Shown: one piece after another, positions 24,621 through 32,130 of the stretch
How positions within the stretch are numbered: the first letter of the stretch is position 1
How the letters are laid out: every line of letters begins with the position of its first letter
Assembly: GCA_028688515.1 (NCBI GenBank)
Contig: JAQTXZ010000001.1
Coordinates: 1-64,000 of the forward strand
Direction of reading: 5' to 3'
DNA: 64,000 nt
From: Patescibacteria group bacterium
Lineage (GTDB): Bacteria > Patescibacteriota > Patescibacteriia > 2-12-FULL-60-25
Program-made: the position numbers and the translations under genes
Notes under the pieces: generated by a model
Told to the model about the DNA's origin: nothing
The model's input: the letters and a program-made list of their open reading frames with translations, nothing else
The model's database searches: none

Positions 24621-24712
24621 AGAAGTGTTATTTATAAGTTAATCTATTCTTACTGTACAACCAATCTGACCGCCGGACAACAAGTCGGATGCGATCTGAT
24701 TTGTTTACAAAC

Positions 24713-24739
24713 AAAAATCCCGACAATGTCGAGATTTTT
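24713..24739. terminator. terminator at left edge of island
   Basis: AAAATCCCGAC/GTCGAGATTTTT hairpin. Its core (CCGACAATGTCGAG) is the same as that of the rplK terminator at 63517-63545. Confidence 0.8.
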
Positions 24740-24743
24740 GCGA

Positions 24744-24755
24744 TGGTGCACCAGA
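24744..24755. repeat. direct repeat TGGTGCACCAGA, left copy
   Basis: Same 12 bp as at 28187-28198, same orientation, and again directly behind a terminator. On the minus strand it reads TCTGGTGCACCA, like a tRNA acceptor end with CCA. The copies bracket a 3.4-kb gene cassette. Possible attachment site. Confidence 0.5.
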
Positions 24756-24982
24756 TTGCTCGACGTGCGTCGACTGATTTGTGATTCAACCCATCAATCC
24801 GGACAAGTTGCCCACAGCCCCGTGCCGAAAAGCGGACATGAATGTCCGGTAGCGCCCACCTCCGCAAACAAGATTGCCACGCTACACTACTACCGAGACG
24901 AGCCGGGGTAGTTTCGCTGGGCCCGCCCAACGTGAACCAGTACCACAACAACCAACCATTCTTAATCCGTAATCCTTGCACT

Positions 24983-25270
24983 ATGTCACAAGACACAAGT
25001 AGGCGGGCTCCCCGCCTGATCACCGCCCGAGAAGCTGCACGCTGCATCGGAATCACCAAGAGCACTTTCTACGATTGGCTCGCACGAGGCTACCTCCCGT
25101 GCCACAGGTTCGGGAGAACGATACGCGTGAATACATCAGACCTTGAAGCGTATCTCGTTCGAACACGCATGAACGAACTGGCAACGCCTAGCATTCTTGA
25201 GGCCCAACGAGCGAGCGGTCTCTCATTACCCGAACCATCGAAGTATTCAACTGAACAGCCCGTGCAATAG
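24983..25270 (+). CDS. excisionase-like helix-turn-helix protein
   Basis: A 95-residue DNA-binding protein of the HTH_17/MerR-like excisionase type. The segment ITAREAARCIGITKSTFYDWLARG (within residues 14-40) is the winged HTH, and CHRFGRTIRVNTSDLEAYL is the typical wing and end helix. These proteins act as excision factors or small regulators in mobile elements. It lies 230 nt inside the left direct repeat. The 3' end overlaps the convergent RuvC-like gene by 83 nt. The stretch 24756-24982 holds nothing I recognise. Confidence 0.82.
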   Translation: MSQDTSRRAPRLITAREAARCIGITKSTFYDWLARGYLPCHRFGRTIRVNTSDLEAYLVRTRMNELATPSILEAQRASGLSLPEPSKYSTEQPVQ

Positions 25271-25877
25271 TGATGGCGGCGAACAGGTCTCGCACCTCCC
25301 GGAGCTTTTCGCGATTACGCAGCAATTGCCCAGTATGATCCGGAAGCTTCAAGCGTATCAGAGAGCGGTACGGGTGCACCATCGACAGACATCCCTTCCA
25401 TCTGGTCGAGCCAGTCAATTGGGTTGATGCGCATCGTCGGCTGAGGTGAATAACCGGAACACCATAGAATTGCGCTAGACGAGTCAAGCTTGGGACCAAG
25501 GACTCAAGAGCGGGAGACTTCAATCCGGGTCGGCCTTGTTCGAGAACGAAGATGCGCGGTTCGTAGCGTGCAAGTACTCGATCGACGGCGCGGCAAAGGG
25601 TGAACACCTTAGCTGCGGGCGTCTTTGCACGGCGAAGGTAGACGCGGCGGAGCAGTAGAATCTCGTGTTCCTCATCCATACAGACCAGCCCCGCCCATCG
25701 ACCCGTTGGGGTGACGACCAAGACCGTGGGTTGTCGCGTACCATTCGAAGCCCGGCCGACAGTATCCGGGCACGCCAATTCTGGCCACCGGGACGAAGAG
25801 GCGACGGGCGTGGTGAATCGGGCGACCGGCGCCTCGGGTGAGCGCAGCGTAAGCGCGCCGAAGAGTATGCTAGACAT
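25188..25877 (-). CDS. RuvC/RNase H-like protein, first Asp missing
   Basis: A 229-residue protein with a RuvC-like fold. VLVVTPTGRWAGLV corresponds to the first strand (normally GIDPG), YEPRIFVLEQG to the strand with the second acid, LAQFYGVPVIHLSRR to the following strand, and VRDLFAAITIARA to the last helix with its Asp. The first catalytic Asp is Thr here, so nuclease activity is doubtful. The N-terminal 50 residues are low in recognisable features. It is convergent with the HTH gene and divergent, with 29 nt between, from the nuclease-like gene. A role in DNA processing of a mobile element is inference. Confidence 0.6.
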   Translation of the reverse strand: MSSILFGALTLRSPEAPVARFTTPVASSSRWPELACPDTVGRASNGTRQPTVLVVTPTGRWAGLVCMDEEHEILLLRRVYLRRAKTPAAKVFTLCRAVDRVLARYEPRIFVLEQGRPGLKSPALESLVPSLTRLAQFYGVPVIHLSRRCASTQLTGSTRWKGCLSMVHPYRSLIRLKLPDHTGQLLRNREKLREVRDLFAAITIARAVQLNTSMVRVMRDRSLVGPQEC

Positions 25878-25894
25878 AAGGGAAGACGTCGCGA

Positions 25895-25900
25895 TAGAAT
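25895..25900 (+). promoter_or_regulatory. -10 box of the island gene pair
   Basis: TAGAAT 6 nt before ATG 25907; leaderless type. Confidence 0.45.
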
Positions 25901-25906
25901 TGAAGC

Positions 25907-26782
25907 ATGCGCCTTAAGATTCCGCGAGCGACCGCCGAGGAACTCCTGAATGCTTCGCTCACCGAGGGGTTTGCCTTGATGCATCGAGTCGCTGGTGAAC
26001 ACGCCGCCGCGGTGAAGGCAGGCAGGTGGGACCCCGGCAAGGACAGGCCTGCGCGAGAAGCGCTGCTGAATGAGTGGTACGCGCGAACCATTGCTCAAGT
26101 GGGTAGCATCTTTCCCACGGAGCGTGAAGCTTACGAAGTAATTTACCCTCCGAATAGGGGGCTCAGCGCCGTTTCTGGTGATTACGAATGGCAGTCTCTC
26201 ATGCTTAATGTGCGCGAGAAGCTGCATGCGCTTCGAGGCGTCATCGACAACAGGCTTCGGGCATATACCGACTTACCGCTAAGACTTCGCCTCTACGTAG
26301 AGGACATAGAGAGTTTTCAGAAAGTGCGCGATGTCAACCCGGCCATGGTCGCGGGTCGACTTCGCGATGGCGGATACCTTGATATGCCAGAGGACCAGGT
26401 CCAGATTGCGCTGGAACAAATTCTGGACGTTCCTTTTCACAAGAAGGACTGGGGCGGTGAAAGTAATGATCTCTACACCTCTAACATTGTCCTCAATGGT
26501 TCGCGTATCGCATCGGCGTTCTTGCTCAAGGGGAACGGACTTCGCAAGGCCACGATGGAAATCGCGAATTGCGGCAAGAATGGGGATCAGATTCTGAGGC
26601 TCATGGAGGGTCCTGCACAGCTATTCGTCGTGCAATTCGTCGGCGAGGTATCCGAGGCAGTCATCAAGGACGTCGAAGGTAAAGTCGCGCAACTCCGAGC
26701 TGCAGGCAGAGATGCGTGTTTCCTGATCATGAACGGGCAAGATACGGCTCGGGTTCTGCATGCTTATGGGAAGCTGTCTTGA
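25907..26782 (+). CDS. nuclease-like protein, partner of HEPN/Toprim gene
   Basis: A 291-residue soluble protein. The C-terminal third (about 180-291) has a pattern I recall from an uncharacterised family: AFLLKGNG, a GKNGDQILRL segment, FVVQFVGEV, a helix, then IMNGQDTARVLHAYGK. The conserved Lys after a hydrophobic strand, with an acidic residue before it, would suit a PD-(D/E)xK-like nuclease, but I cannot confirm the fold. The N-terminal part is helical (about 1-130). It lies 83 nt upstream of the HEPN/Toprim gene, same strand. Together they look like a defence cassette; inference. Confidence 0.6.
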   Translation: MRLKIPRATAEELLNASLTEGFALMHRVAGEHAAAVKAGRWDPGKDRPAREALLNEWYARTIAQVGSIFPTEREAYEVIYPPNRGLSAVSGDYEWQSLMLNVREKLHALRGVIDNRLRAYTDLPLRLRLYVEDIESFQKVRDVNPAMVAGRLRDGGYLDMPEDQVQIALEQILDVPFHKKDWGGESNDLYTSNIVLNGSRIASAFLLKGNGLRKATMEIANCGKNGDQILRLMEGPAQLFVVQFVGEVSEAVIKDVEGKVAQLRAAGRDACFLIMNGQDTARVLHAYGKLS

Positions 26783-26865
26783 CGGTTCGCACTCAGCATT
26801 CGGAATATCCGATTGCCCGGTCTACGGTCCAAGACCAAATATCACTTGCATGGTAAATTGAGCAT

Positions 26866-28062
26866 ATGGGATCCATCGTAACGCTCGGACTGGGACGGCT
26901 CGAACTTGATTGGGGGAAGAACAACTTCTTTCGTAACCATTCGGGCCTCTTTCTACCTGATGACCGGCGTCAGGTGGATTACTACTATGCCGACGATATC
27001 GTGGAGGCCAAGGTCGCGCTCGCGCGGCCATTGCGGTCCGTAATGCGCCGGCTCGAGATGTTGGGATACACACTTTCGGGCTGCGAAGATGTATATGCTC
27101 AGGCGGTGGCGACGGTTCCCGACTACTACGATCCGCCGCTACTCGCGTTTGCCGAATACGCAGCGGTCATGAAGCGGGTTGACGTGACTAAGGTTACGCC
27201 GCCTGATGACGGCGACTATGACCTCGGAGAGTACGCGAACGCCGTGATCCGTGATCCTGAGTTCACTAAGTCTGACCCACGACTCGCTACGTTGAACTCG
27301 GACGATGGTACTTTCCTCGAGAACCTGGATCCTTACGTGACGCTCCGTCTGCTCGCAGAAAACCCGGCGCATTTGGATGAGCTAGTGATTTGGCGAATTG
27401 CCGACATCATCGAAGGCGGTTATGCGTCCGACTCTGAGATATATGAAGGTCCTCCGGCTGCTGCTGTCTGCCTTGTGGTGACCGAGGGATCGTCAGACAC
27501 TGCCGTGCTCCGCGAATCACTACAGCGCGTTGCCCCCGACATCGCCGACTTCTTCGACTTCGTCGACATGCGTGATAACTACCCCTTCACTGGCACAGGC
27601 AACCTCTTTCGATTCGCCCAAGGACTGGCGCGTATAAAGATACAAAACCGAATTCTGTTCGTCTTGGACAACGACACGGCTGGTCATGAAGCCCTACGAC
27701 GGATTTCCGCGCTGGGTTTGCCGCGAGATATGCGCGCCGTGACGCTGCCCGACCTCCGAGAGTGCAGAGAATTCCCCACGTTGGGTCCATCTGGGTCGAC
27801 GAAGGAGGATATCAACGGACGAGCGGTCTCGATCGAGCTCTTCTTGGATCTCCAAGCCGCCGATTCGAGCGAACGCGTGGTGCGGTGGACCAGCTTCAAT
27901 GAGGCGATCGGTCGGTACCAAGGCGAACTACTCGGAAAGGATGCTCACGTTCGCAGGTTTTTGGAAGCGATAAGGCGGCAGGAGAACTACGACTGCACAA
28001 AGCTAGAACGACTCTGGAAGCATCTGGTCGATGCGTGCACAAAGCCGGCCGCGACTCCTTGA
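26866..28062 (+). CDS. HEPN/Toprim-associated domain protein
   Basis: A 398-residue protein matching the HEPN_Toprim_N architecture: the N-terminus MGSIVTLGLGRLELDWGKNN with RRQVDYYYADDIVEAK and RRLEMLGYTL, a helical middle, then a TOPRIM domain at about residues 203-290. The TOPRIM acids are the Glu in VVTEGSSD and the DxD in FVLDNDTAGHEAL. The C-terminus includes KEDINGRAVSIELFL. Toprim domains cut or join nucleic acids with Mg2+. Relatives are commonly found near defence genes. TAAATT lies 6 nt before ATG 26866, so each gene of the pair has its own leaderless promoter. Confidence 0.82.
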   Translation: MGSIVTLGLGRLELDWGKNNFFRNHSGLFLPDDRRQVDYYYADDIVEAKVALARPLRSVMRRLEMLGYTLSGCEDVYAQAVATVPDYYDPPLLAFAEYAAVMKRVDVTKVTPPDDGDYDLGEYANAVIRDPEFTKSDPRLATLNSDDGTFLENLDPYVTLRLLAENPAHLDELVIWRIADIIEGGYASDSEIYEGPPAAAVCLVVTEGSSDTAVLRESLQRVAPDIADFFDFVDMRDNYPFTGTGNLFRFAQGLARIKIQNRILFVLDNDTAGHEALRRISALGLPRDMRAVTLPDLRECREFPTLGPSGSTKEDINGRAVSIELFLDLQAADSSERVVRWTSFNEAIGRYQGELLGKDAHVRRFLEAIRRQENYDCTKLERLWKHLVDACTKPAATP

Positions 28063-28155
28063 ATACTGGCCGCGGGTTCTAATTGCTTCTGGTGTTTGAT
28101 GTCGGCTGAATGGTGATTGTTGTGCGGGGGGAGCTCAACCTGGCCAAAAATAGAA

Positions 28156-28182
28156 AACCTACTCCTGTCCGTGGAGTAGGTT
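28156..28182. terminator. terminator at right edge of cassette
   Basis: AACCTACTCC pairs perfectly with GGAGTAGGTT around TGTCCGT. Confidence 0.8.
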
Positions 28183-28186
28183 CTTG

Positions 28187-28198
28187 TGGTGCACCAGA
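28187..28198. repeat. direct repeat TGGTGCACCAGA, right copy
   Basis: Right partner of 24744-24755, likewise just after a terminator. Confidence 0.5.
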
Positions 28199-28595
28199 CT
28201 ACTGGATGCTAGAAATGCCCTGCCCTCTGCGGCACAAACGTCGCGCGGTGAGTGGCACGGGCGCCGACGGTGAAGGAAGCGGCGCCACGCACACGAGCCA
28301 CGGTTGCGCTGCACGCGGACGTGGTTCGCTTCAACCTCCGCCGCAAGAGCACAGCGGGAACACGGGGCAGCGCAGCCGAGAACCAATCGGCCGCACGGGG
28401 TGTCCGCAAGTCCACTTTGGCTGCCAGTCGTGAAAAAGAAGGCACTCCAGTTTGAACGCGCGTCGGCGATCGGTGCAGTGCTCATCGTCGCTGACCGACG
28501 TGTGCAGGTGAGGTCGAGTATGCGGCGCGTGGTGCAGGCGCTTGCCGATGCCGGGAGCATGCTAGATCTTCGCTGTCCATCCCGACCGTCGCCGC
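28199..28595. other. GC-rich stretch without a recognised gene
   Basis: Open frames exist on both strands, but all are Arg/Cys-rich with no domain or ribosome site. It may hold remnants of mobile DNA. Confidence 0.4.
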
Positions 28596-29944
28596 TCAGG
28601 TCGCCCCGTCGTCAAGCAACAGGGCAACGTCTGGAGGCGGCTTCGGTGTCACGAGGCCCTCGACCGCCATGGCTATGGCCGTTGCTTGATTGCGGAGCTT
28701 TATGCGCGTCTCGACAGCTTCCCTTATTTCGCGAGCCAAGCGCTTCCGTTCCGAGTCGCTCTTGGGGAGCGGGATCTGGATCTCGCGAATACGCTTGCCC
28801 AGGGTGTCGATAATGTCTTGCGTGAACTGCTTGGCCTTCACCTGCCTGCGAACGATCGGAGTGTTTAGAGCAGCAAACAAGAGCCAAGGGTCTAACTCAT
28901 CGGGTTGTTGGACACGTATGCGAAGGATGTGGCTTTGAAACAGCATCGGCAGGTCGCTTTCGGTCACAATCGCTGTGGTCCCGATGAGGTACGTGCCGTC
29001 GCGAACCATCAGAATGTCACCGGCTCTTACGTCGCAAGCCTTACGGTAGGCTTCGTAGATAGCCTCACTCACGCCGTGCTTGAAGTCGGCCTTCATCTCC
29101 CAATTCGAGAGGTCGGAGGTCCGAATGAACGGGATTCTGCCGGTCCCGTAAGCCATCTTGCCGATTTCCGTGCCGGTCGAGAGTGTCACGACGCCCCGGT
29201 TCACCAACGACCCGATCTCAAGGAGCTTGTGGGTGCGGCGCAGTTTCTTGAGGTAGCCGTCGATCTCCGGGTCGTAGTACTTCGGAACGAGGATGCGTCC
29301 CCGAATCGCTCCGGATGACAGAACGAAGCCCTTGTGGTCCGGGGCACGCACCTTGCCGCTGCAGAAGGCGTGGTACGCCTCCGTCACTTCGGGCACTTCA
29401 TCTAGGAGTCTGTAGGCCCCGCGCTCATCCTTTCTGATGGTCGGATTACCTCGAGAGTCATGCCCGCACCACTTAGCGTCTGCCATGAAGATGTCGTGCG
29501 GGCCGGTTGGAGATTTGTTCTCCAGTACCAAGATGCAGACTTTCGTGTGGGTTCCGCCTTTGCCGCTGGTCTTGAACAGCACCTCGGGCATAGTCACCGC
29601 AACACGGATCGTTGTCCGCTGCATGATAAAGGTCACGATGTGCTCGTATGAAGGGTTCCCAAGAATGCTCTCGGGCAGAACGATCCCCAACCGCCCGCCT
29701 CGTTTGAGGAGCTGAAGACAGCGCTCCAAGAACAGCAGGTGGGGCGGTTGGTCGTCATGAAGCGTAGTCGTCTTCGAGAAGTCGCCGGTCGCGGGATGCC
29801 GCTTCCACTTGCATCCAAGGTCGTATTGACCAAGAGTTGCCGCACCCTTCACCGGGATCTTGCTACCGAACGGAGGATTGGTGAAGACAACATTGAATTG
29901 CCCGAGCCCAATTGCAGCTCGCGCCGCAGAATGCCATTCCGACG
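28596..29944 (-). pseudogene. truncated N6-adenine DNA methyltransferase with specificity domain
   Basis: The C-terminal two thirds of a type I-like HsdM protein fused to a target-recognition domain. It contains the catalytic NPPF motif (VVFTNPPFGSK), the following helix and strand (RLGIVLPESILGNPSYEHI) and an HsdS-like half (GTGRIPFIRTSDLSNW, MVRDGTYLIGTTAIV, KRIREIQIPLP). The N-terminus with the SAM-binding motif is lost: the frame runs into the oppositely oriented IS200-type fragment at about 29940. So it is probably inactive. No restriction subunit is seen beside it. GC is higher than in the housekeeping genes. Confidence 0.8.
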
Positions 29945-30240
29945 AACACAAGGAGTGCAAGATCGAGGAAGGGCACCTGATGCCTGACCACGTGCACATG
30001 CTGATCTCGATCCCCCCGAAGTACGCGGTGGCGCAGATTATCGGATACATCAAGGGGAAGAGCGCGATCCACATTGCGCGGACCTACATGGGCGTCCGAC
30101 GAAACTTCGTCGGGCAGAATTTCTGGGCGCGCGGGTACTTCGTGTCGACCGTAGGTCGGGACGAAGCGGCCGTGCGCGACTACATCCGGAAGCAGGAGGC
30201 CGAAGACAAGCGACTGGAGCAGATGAAGTTGAAGATGTAG
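29945..30240 (+). pseudogene. IS200/IS605-type Y1 transposase, N-terminus missing
   Basis: The last 95-100 residues of a TnpA-like single-strand transposase: the HUH motif in MPDHVHMLISIPPK, AQIIGYIKGKSAIHIAR, FWARGYFVSTVG and the catalytic Tyr helix VRDYIRKQE. About 40-50 residues are missing from the N-terminus, where it meets the broken methyltransferase head to head. Plausibly its insertion or a later deletion broke both genes. Confidence 0.85.
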
Positions 30241-30243
30241 TAG

Positions 30244-30350
30244 GGACGCCACCGCCAGGTGGCTCACAGGGCCGCTCGTGAGCGGCTCACAACCGTTGCC
30301 GCCTTGGGCGGCTCACATATGCAATCCCCCCGGCTTTGCCGGGGGATTCT
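30244..30350 (+). repeat. hairpin-rich right end of IS200-type element
   Basis: Three GGCTCAC boxes alternate with hairpins (GCCACC..GGTGGC, GCCGCTCGTGAGCGGC, GCCGCC..GGCGGC), ending in AATCCCCCCGG/CCGGGGGATT. Ends of this sort are typical of Y1-transposase elements. Confidence 0.65.
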
Positions 30351-30404
30351 TAGTGCACGAGTGAGAACAGCGTTTGACGTTGAGGCGCCAGCATGACTCG
30401 CCGG

Positions 30405-30660
30405 TACGCTACGACCTCGGCGTATCCTGGCTACGATCTTCCAAGCGCAGCCGAAGAGCCAACCCCGGATCGCGTGCCGGTCGGCGAAGTCCGCTGTCTT
30501 CTCCCGCATCCTGAGCACGGTGAGGACTGCGATGTCCTGGATCACATCCGCGGGATCCGCTACGCCGCACGCAATCCGAGCGAGTCGGTTGCGTCCTTCG
30601 CCGTGGGCTAGGCGATGAATTTCCCGGCACACCGCCTCTTCGCTGGACCACGGGTCGTCG
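30405..30660 (-). pseudogene. fragment of an ECF-type sigma factor (region 2)
   Basis: Within a longer open frame (30264-30806), only this part looks conserved: DPADVIQDIAVLTVL and IRGWLFGCAWKIVARIRR match sigma-70 region 2 (core binding and -10 recognition). Region 4 is absent, and the frame continues into the IS right end. So it is a truncated gene. Sigma factors of this kind are rare in CPR genomes, which suggests an outside source. Confidence 0.55.
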
Positions 30661-31123
30661 CTCGTGCGCTGGATGCCATCAAGGCTCGCTTGACCGTTTC
30701 CGCCGCAACATGATACTAATGAACCAGTTGACGTTCCCACCTTCCCGCACATGGTCACCTCCGCGCACGGTGACGATGCGCCCACAGGTGGGGGCGCCAC
30801 CGACACCGCGAGTCTCAGCGCGGCTCTACCGGGCTGCTATCCCGGTAGGGGCGTCGACGACGCCCCCACTCCTAACCCCGACACCAATGCCGGGGTCTTT
30901 TGTTGGCCGCTCGCGTTGTTGGCGGGCTGCTCCCGCCAACCAACAGCATGATGACTCGGGGGAGCGGTACGTGCCTTACAAGAGACGCTCCTAACCGCCC
31001 AAAATATCGGCCGAATTTGCACCTGCGCGGGATGAGATTCGGCCGAATTCCGATTGGAACGGGCACGCGCGGGCACAGTGCTAAACTTGGGGCTGGCAAC
31101 CACTCACCGCTCGAGGAGCACCA
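30661..31123. other. GC-rich hairpin region without a clear gene
   Basis: It contains several strong palindromes, such as CCCCG..CGGGG followed by TCTTTT (30876-30900, a likely terminator) and TTGGCGGG..CCCGCCAA (about 30919-30940). Short frames are not convincing. Confidence 0.45.
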
Positions 31124-31432
31124 ATGACACTTGAAGGCTCAGACGAGATCATGTTGTGGCTGGAAGGTTCAACTGAGGGGCAGGTCGTGCTGGTCAGGCA
31201 AGATGACACGGGCGTGAAACCTGCTGCGTTCGACAGCACGATCTGGCCACGCCTCCTTGGCGGCCCCGGTCCGCGTTCACCGCAAGGCGACACGTGTGCA
31301 CGCTTCGTTGTTCTCCTTGCCCTGCTCGCGTGCAGGGAAAAAGAGGGTGTCCATGGCATCAGTGCCACTGACCTGCAATGCCTGGGTTGGCACACACGAC
31401 CGCGCCGATCGAATTCGTCATTCTCTCGATGA
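31124..31432 (+). CDS. small hypothetical protein of the island
   Basis: A 102-residue frame starting at ATG 31124 with GAGGAG about 6 nt upstream. The first 45 residues look like normal protein (EIMLWLEGSTEGQVVLVRQDD), the rest is Arg/Cys-rich and overlaps the recombinase remnant in another frame. So it may be a truncated gene. No family recognised. Confidence 0.4.
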   Translation: MTLEGSDEIMLWLEGSTEGQVVLVRQDDTGVKPAAFDSTIWPRLLGGPGPRSPQGDTCARFVVLLALLACREKEGVHGISATDLQCLGWHTRPRRSNSSFSR

Positions 31433-31811
31433 CCCCGAAGCCGAAATCGACTCCTGGAGGACCGTCACCACGGATGCCTTGACCTTCTCCGCTACCGCCC
31501 TCGATTCCTTTCGGAACGGCAGCGAAGACGACCGCCGCGCCATCCTCGCAAGGATGTACGCGAACCTCTTGGTGACCGACCGAAAAGTGGCTCCAGTACT
31601 GCGTTTTCCATACTCGTTGCTCGACGGAGAGCGTCCTGACGGCGATATGGGAAAAGGGCCGAGTCAGAACCCGCCCGACCCGTCGAAAATCTGGCTCAGT
31701 CTACGCAAAAAGGCACGGCCGCGAGACGCTCGCGAACGTGCCTTTATGGACTGGTGCTCGGGAGAGGACTTGAACCTCCAAGGGCTTGCGCCCGCTAGCA
31801 CCTCAAGCTAG
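31353..31811 (+). pseudogene. C-terminal remnant of a large serine recombinase
   Basis: The segment FSATALDSFRNGSEDDRRAIL (31480-31550) with ANLLVTDRKVAPVLRFPYSLL resembles the far C-terminus of large serine recombinases common in CPR genomes. The catalytic domain is absent. The frame then runs through the tRNA-Leu terminator into the tRNA. A recombinase tail next to a tRNA suggests an old integration at this place. Confidence 0.45.
31708..31746 (-). terminator. terminator of tRNA-Leu
   Basis: AAAAAGGCACG and CGTGCCTTTA pair around a GC-rich inner hairpin. Confidence 0.8.
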
Positions 31812-31838
31812 TGCGTATACCAGTTCCGCCACCCGAGC
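31752..31838 (-). tRNA. tRNA-Leu (anticodon GAG)
   Basis: On the minus strand: acceptor GCTCGGG/CCCGAGC, anticodon stem CTAGC/GCTAG with loop TTGAGGT giving GAG, a long variable arm (GGGCGCAAGCCC) and T stem GGAGG/CCTCT-type. CCA is encoded. It marks the right edge of the island. Confidence 0.94.
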
Positions 31839-31912
31839 TTGTTTGTTTTTTTGTGCCCAAAGGATACCAATCTCCTAACATCTTGGCAAGACCGTCTGAA
31901 TAAGCTAAGATG

Positions 31913-31998
31913 ATGCCAAATTCTGGTGTGCCTCGCAATATTATTTAGAATTGCCGAAGGCTTCCAAAATTTGGCATTAGTCATTTGGCATTCGTAAT
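31913..31998. repeat. inverted heptamer arrays, TTTGGCA type
   Basis: Left: ATGCCAAATTC. Right: TTTGGCA, TTAGTCA, TTTGGCA, TTCGTAA in 7-nt phase. Confidence 0.7.
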
Positions 31999-32005
31999 TA
32001 TTTTC

Positions 32006-32082
32006 GGACGCCTAGCTCAGTTGGTTAGAGCATCTCATTTACACTGAGAGGGTCGGGGGTTCGAATCCCTCGGCGTCCACCA
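32006..32082 (+). tRNA. tRNA-Val (anticodon TAC)
   Basis: Acceptor GGACGCC/GGCGTCC, D stem GCTC/GAGC, anticodon stem TCTCA/TGAGA, loop TTTACAC giving TAC, T stem GGGGG/CCCTC. CCA is encoded. Its 3' end equals the stub at 23620-23641. Confidence 0.96.
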
Positions 32083-32088
32083 TTTCAA

Positions 32089-32113
32089 GATCCGACTTCG
32101 CGTCGGATTTTGT
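32089..32113 (+). terminator. terminator of tRNA-Val(TAC)
   Basis: ATCCGAC and GTCGGAT around TTCGC, then TTTGTG. Confidence 0.8.
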
Positions 32114-32130
32114 GTTATAATGTTTGTCGT

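Noticed and set aside
24744-24755. A complete tRNA gene on the minus strand
   Set aside because: Only the acceptor-like end and a terminator are present; no T arm or anticodon arm can be folded.
28252-28813. Long plus-strand frames between the cassette and the methyltransferase
   Set aside because: They are Arg/Ser/Cys-rich with no ribosome site or motif and partly lie opposite the methyltransferase gene.
30393-30611. 72-residue plus-strand frame
   Set aside because: It lies opposite the sigma-like fragment, which has recognisable motifs; the plus frame has none.
31752-32082. tRNA-Leu/tRNA-Val region as a direct-repeat att pair with the stub at 23620
   Set aside because: The stub is inverted relative to tRNA-Val, whereas integration would leave direct repeats.
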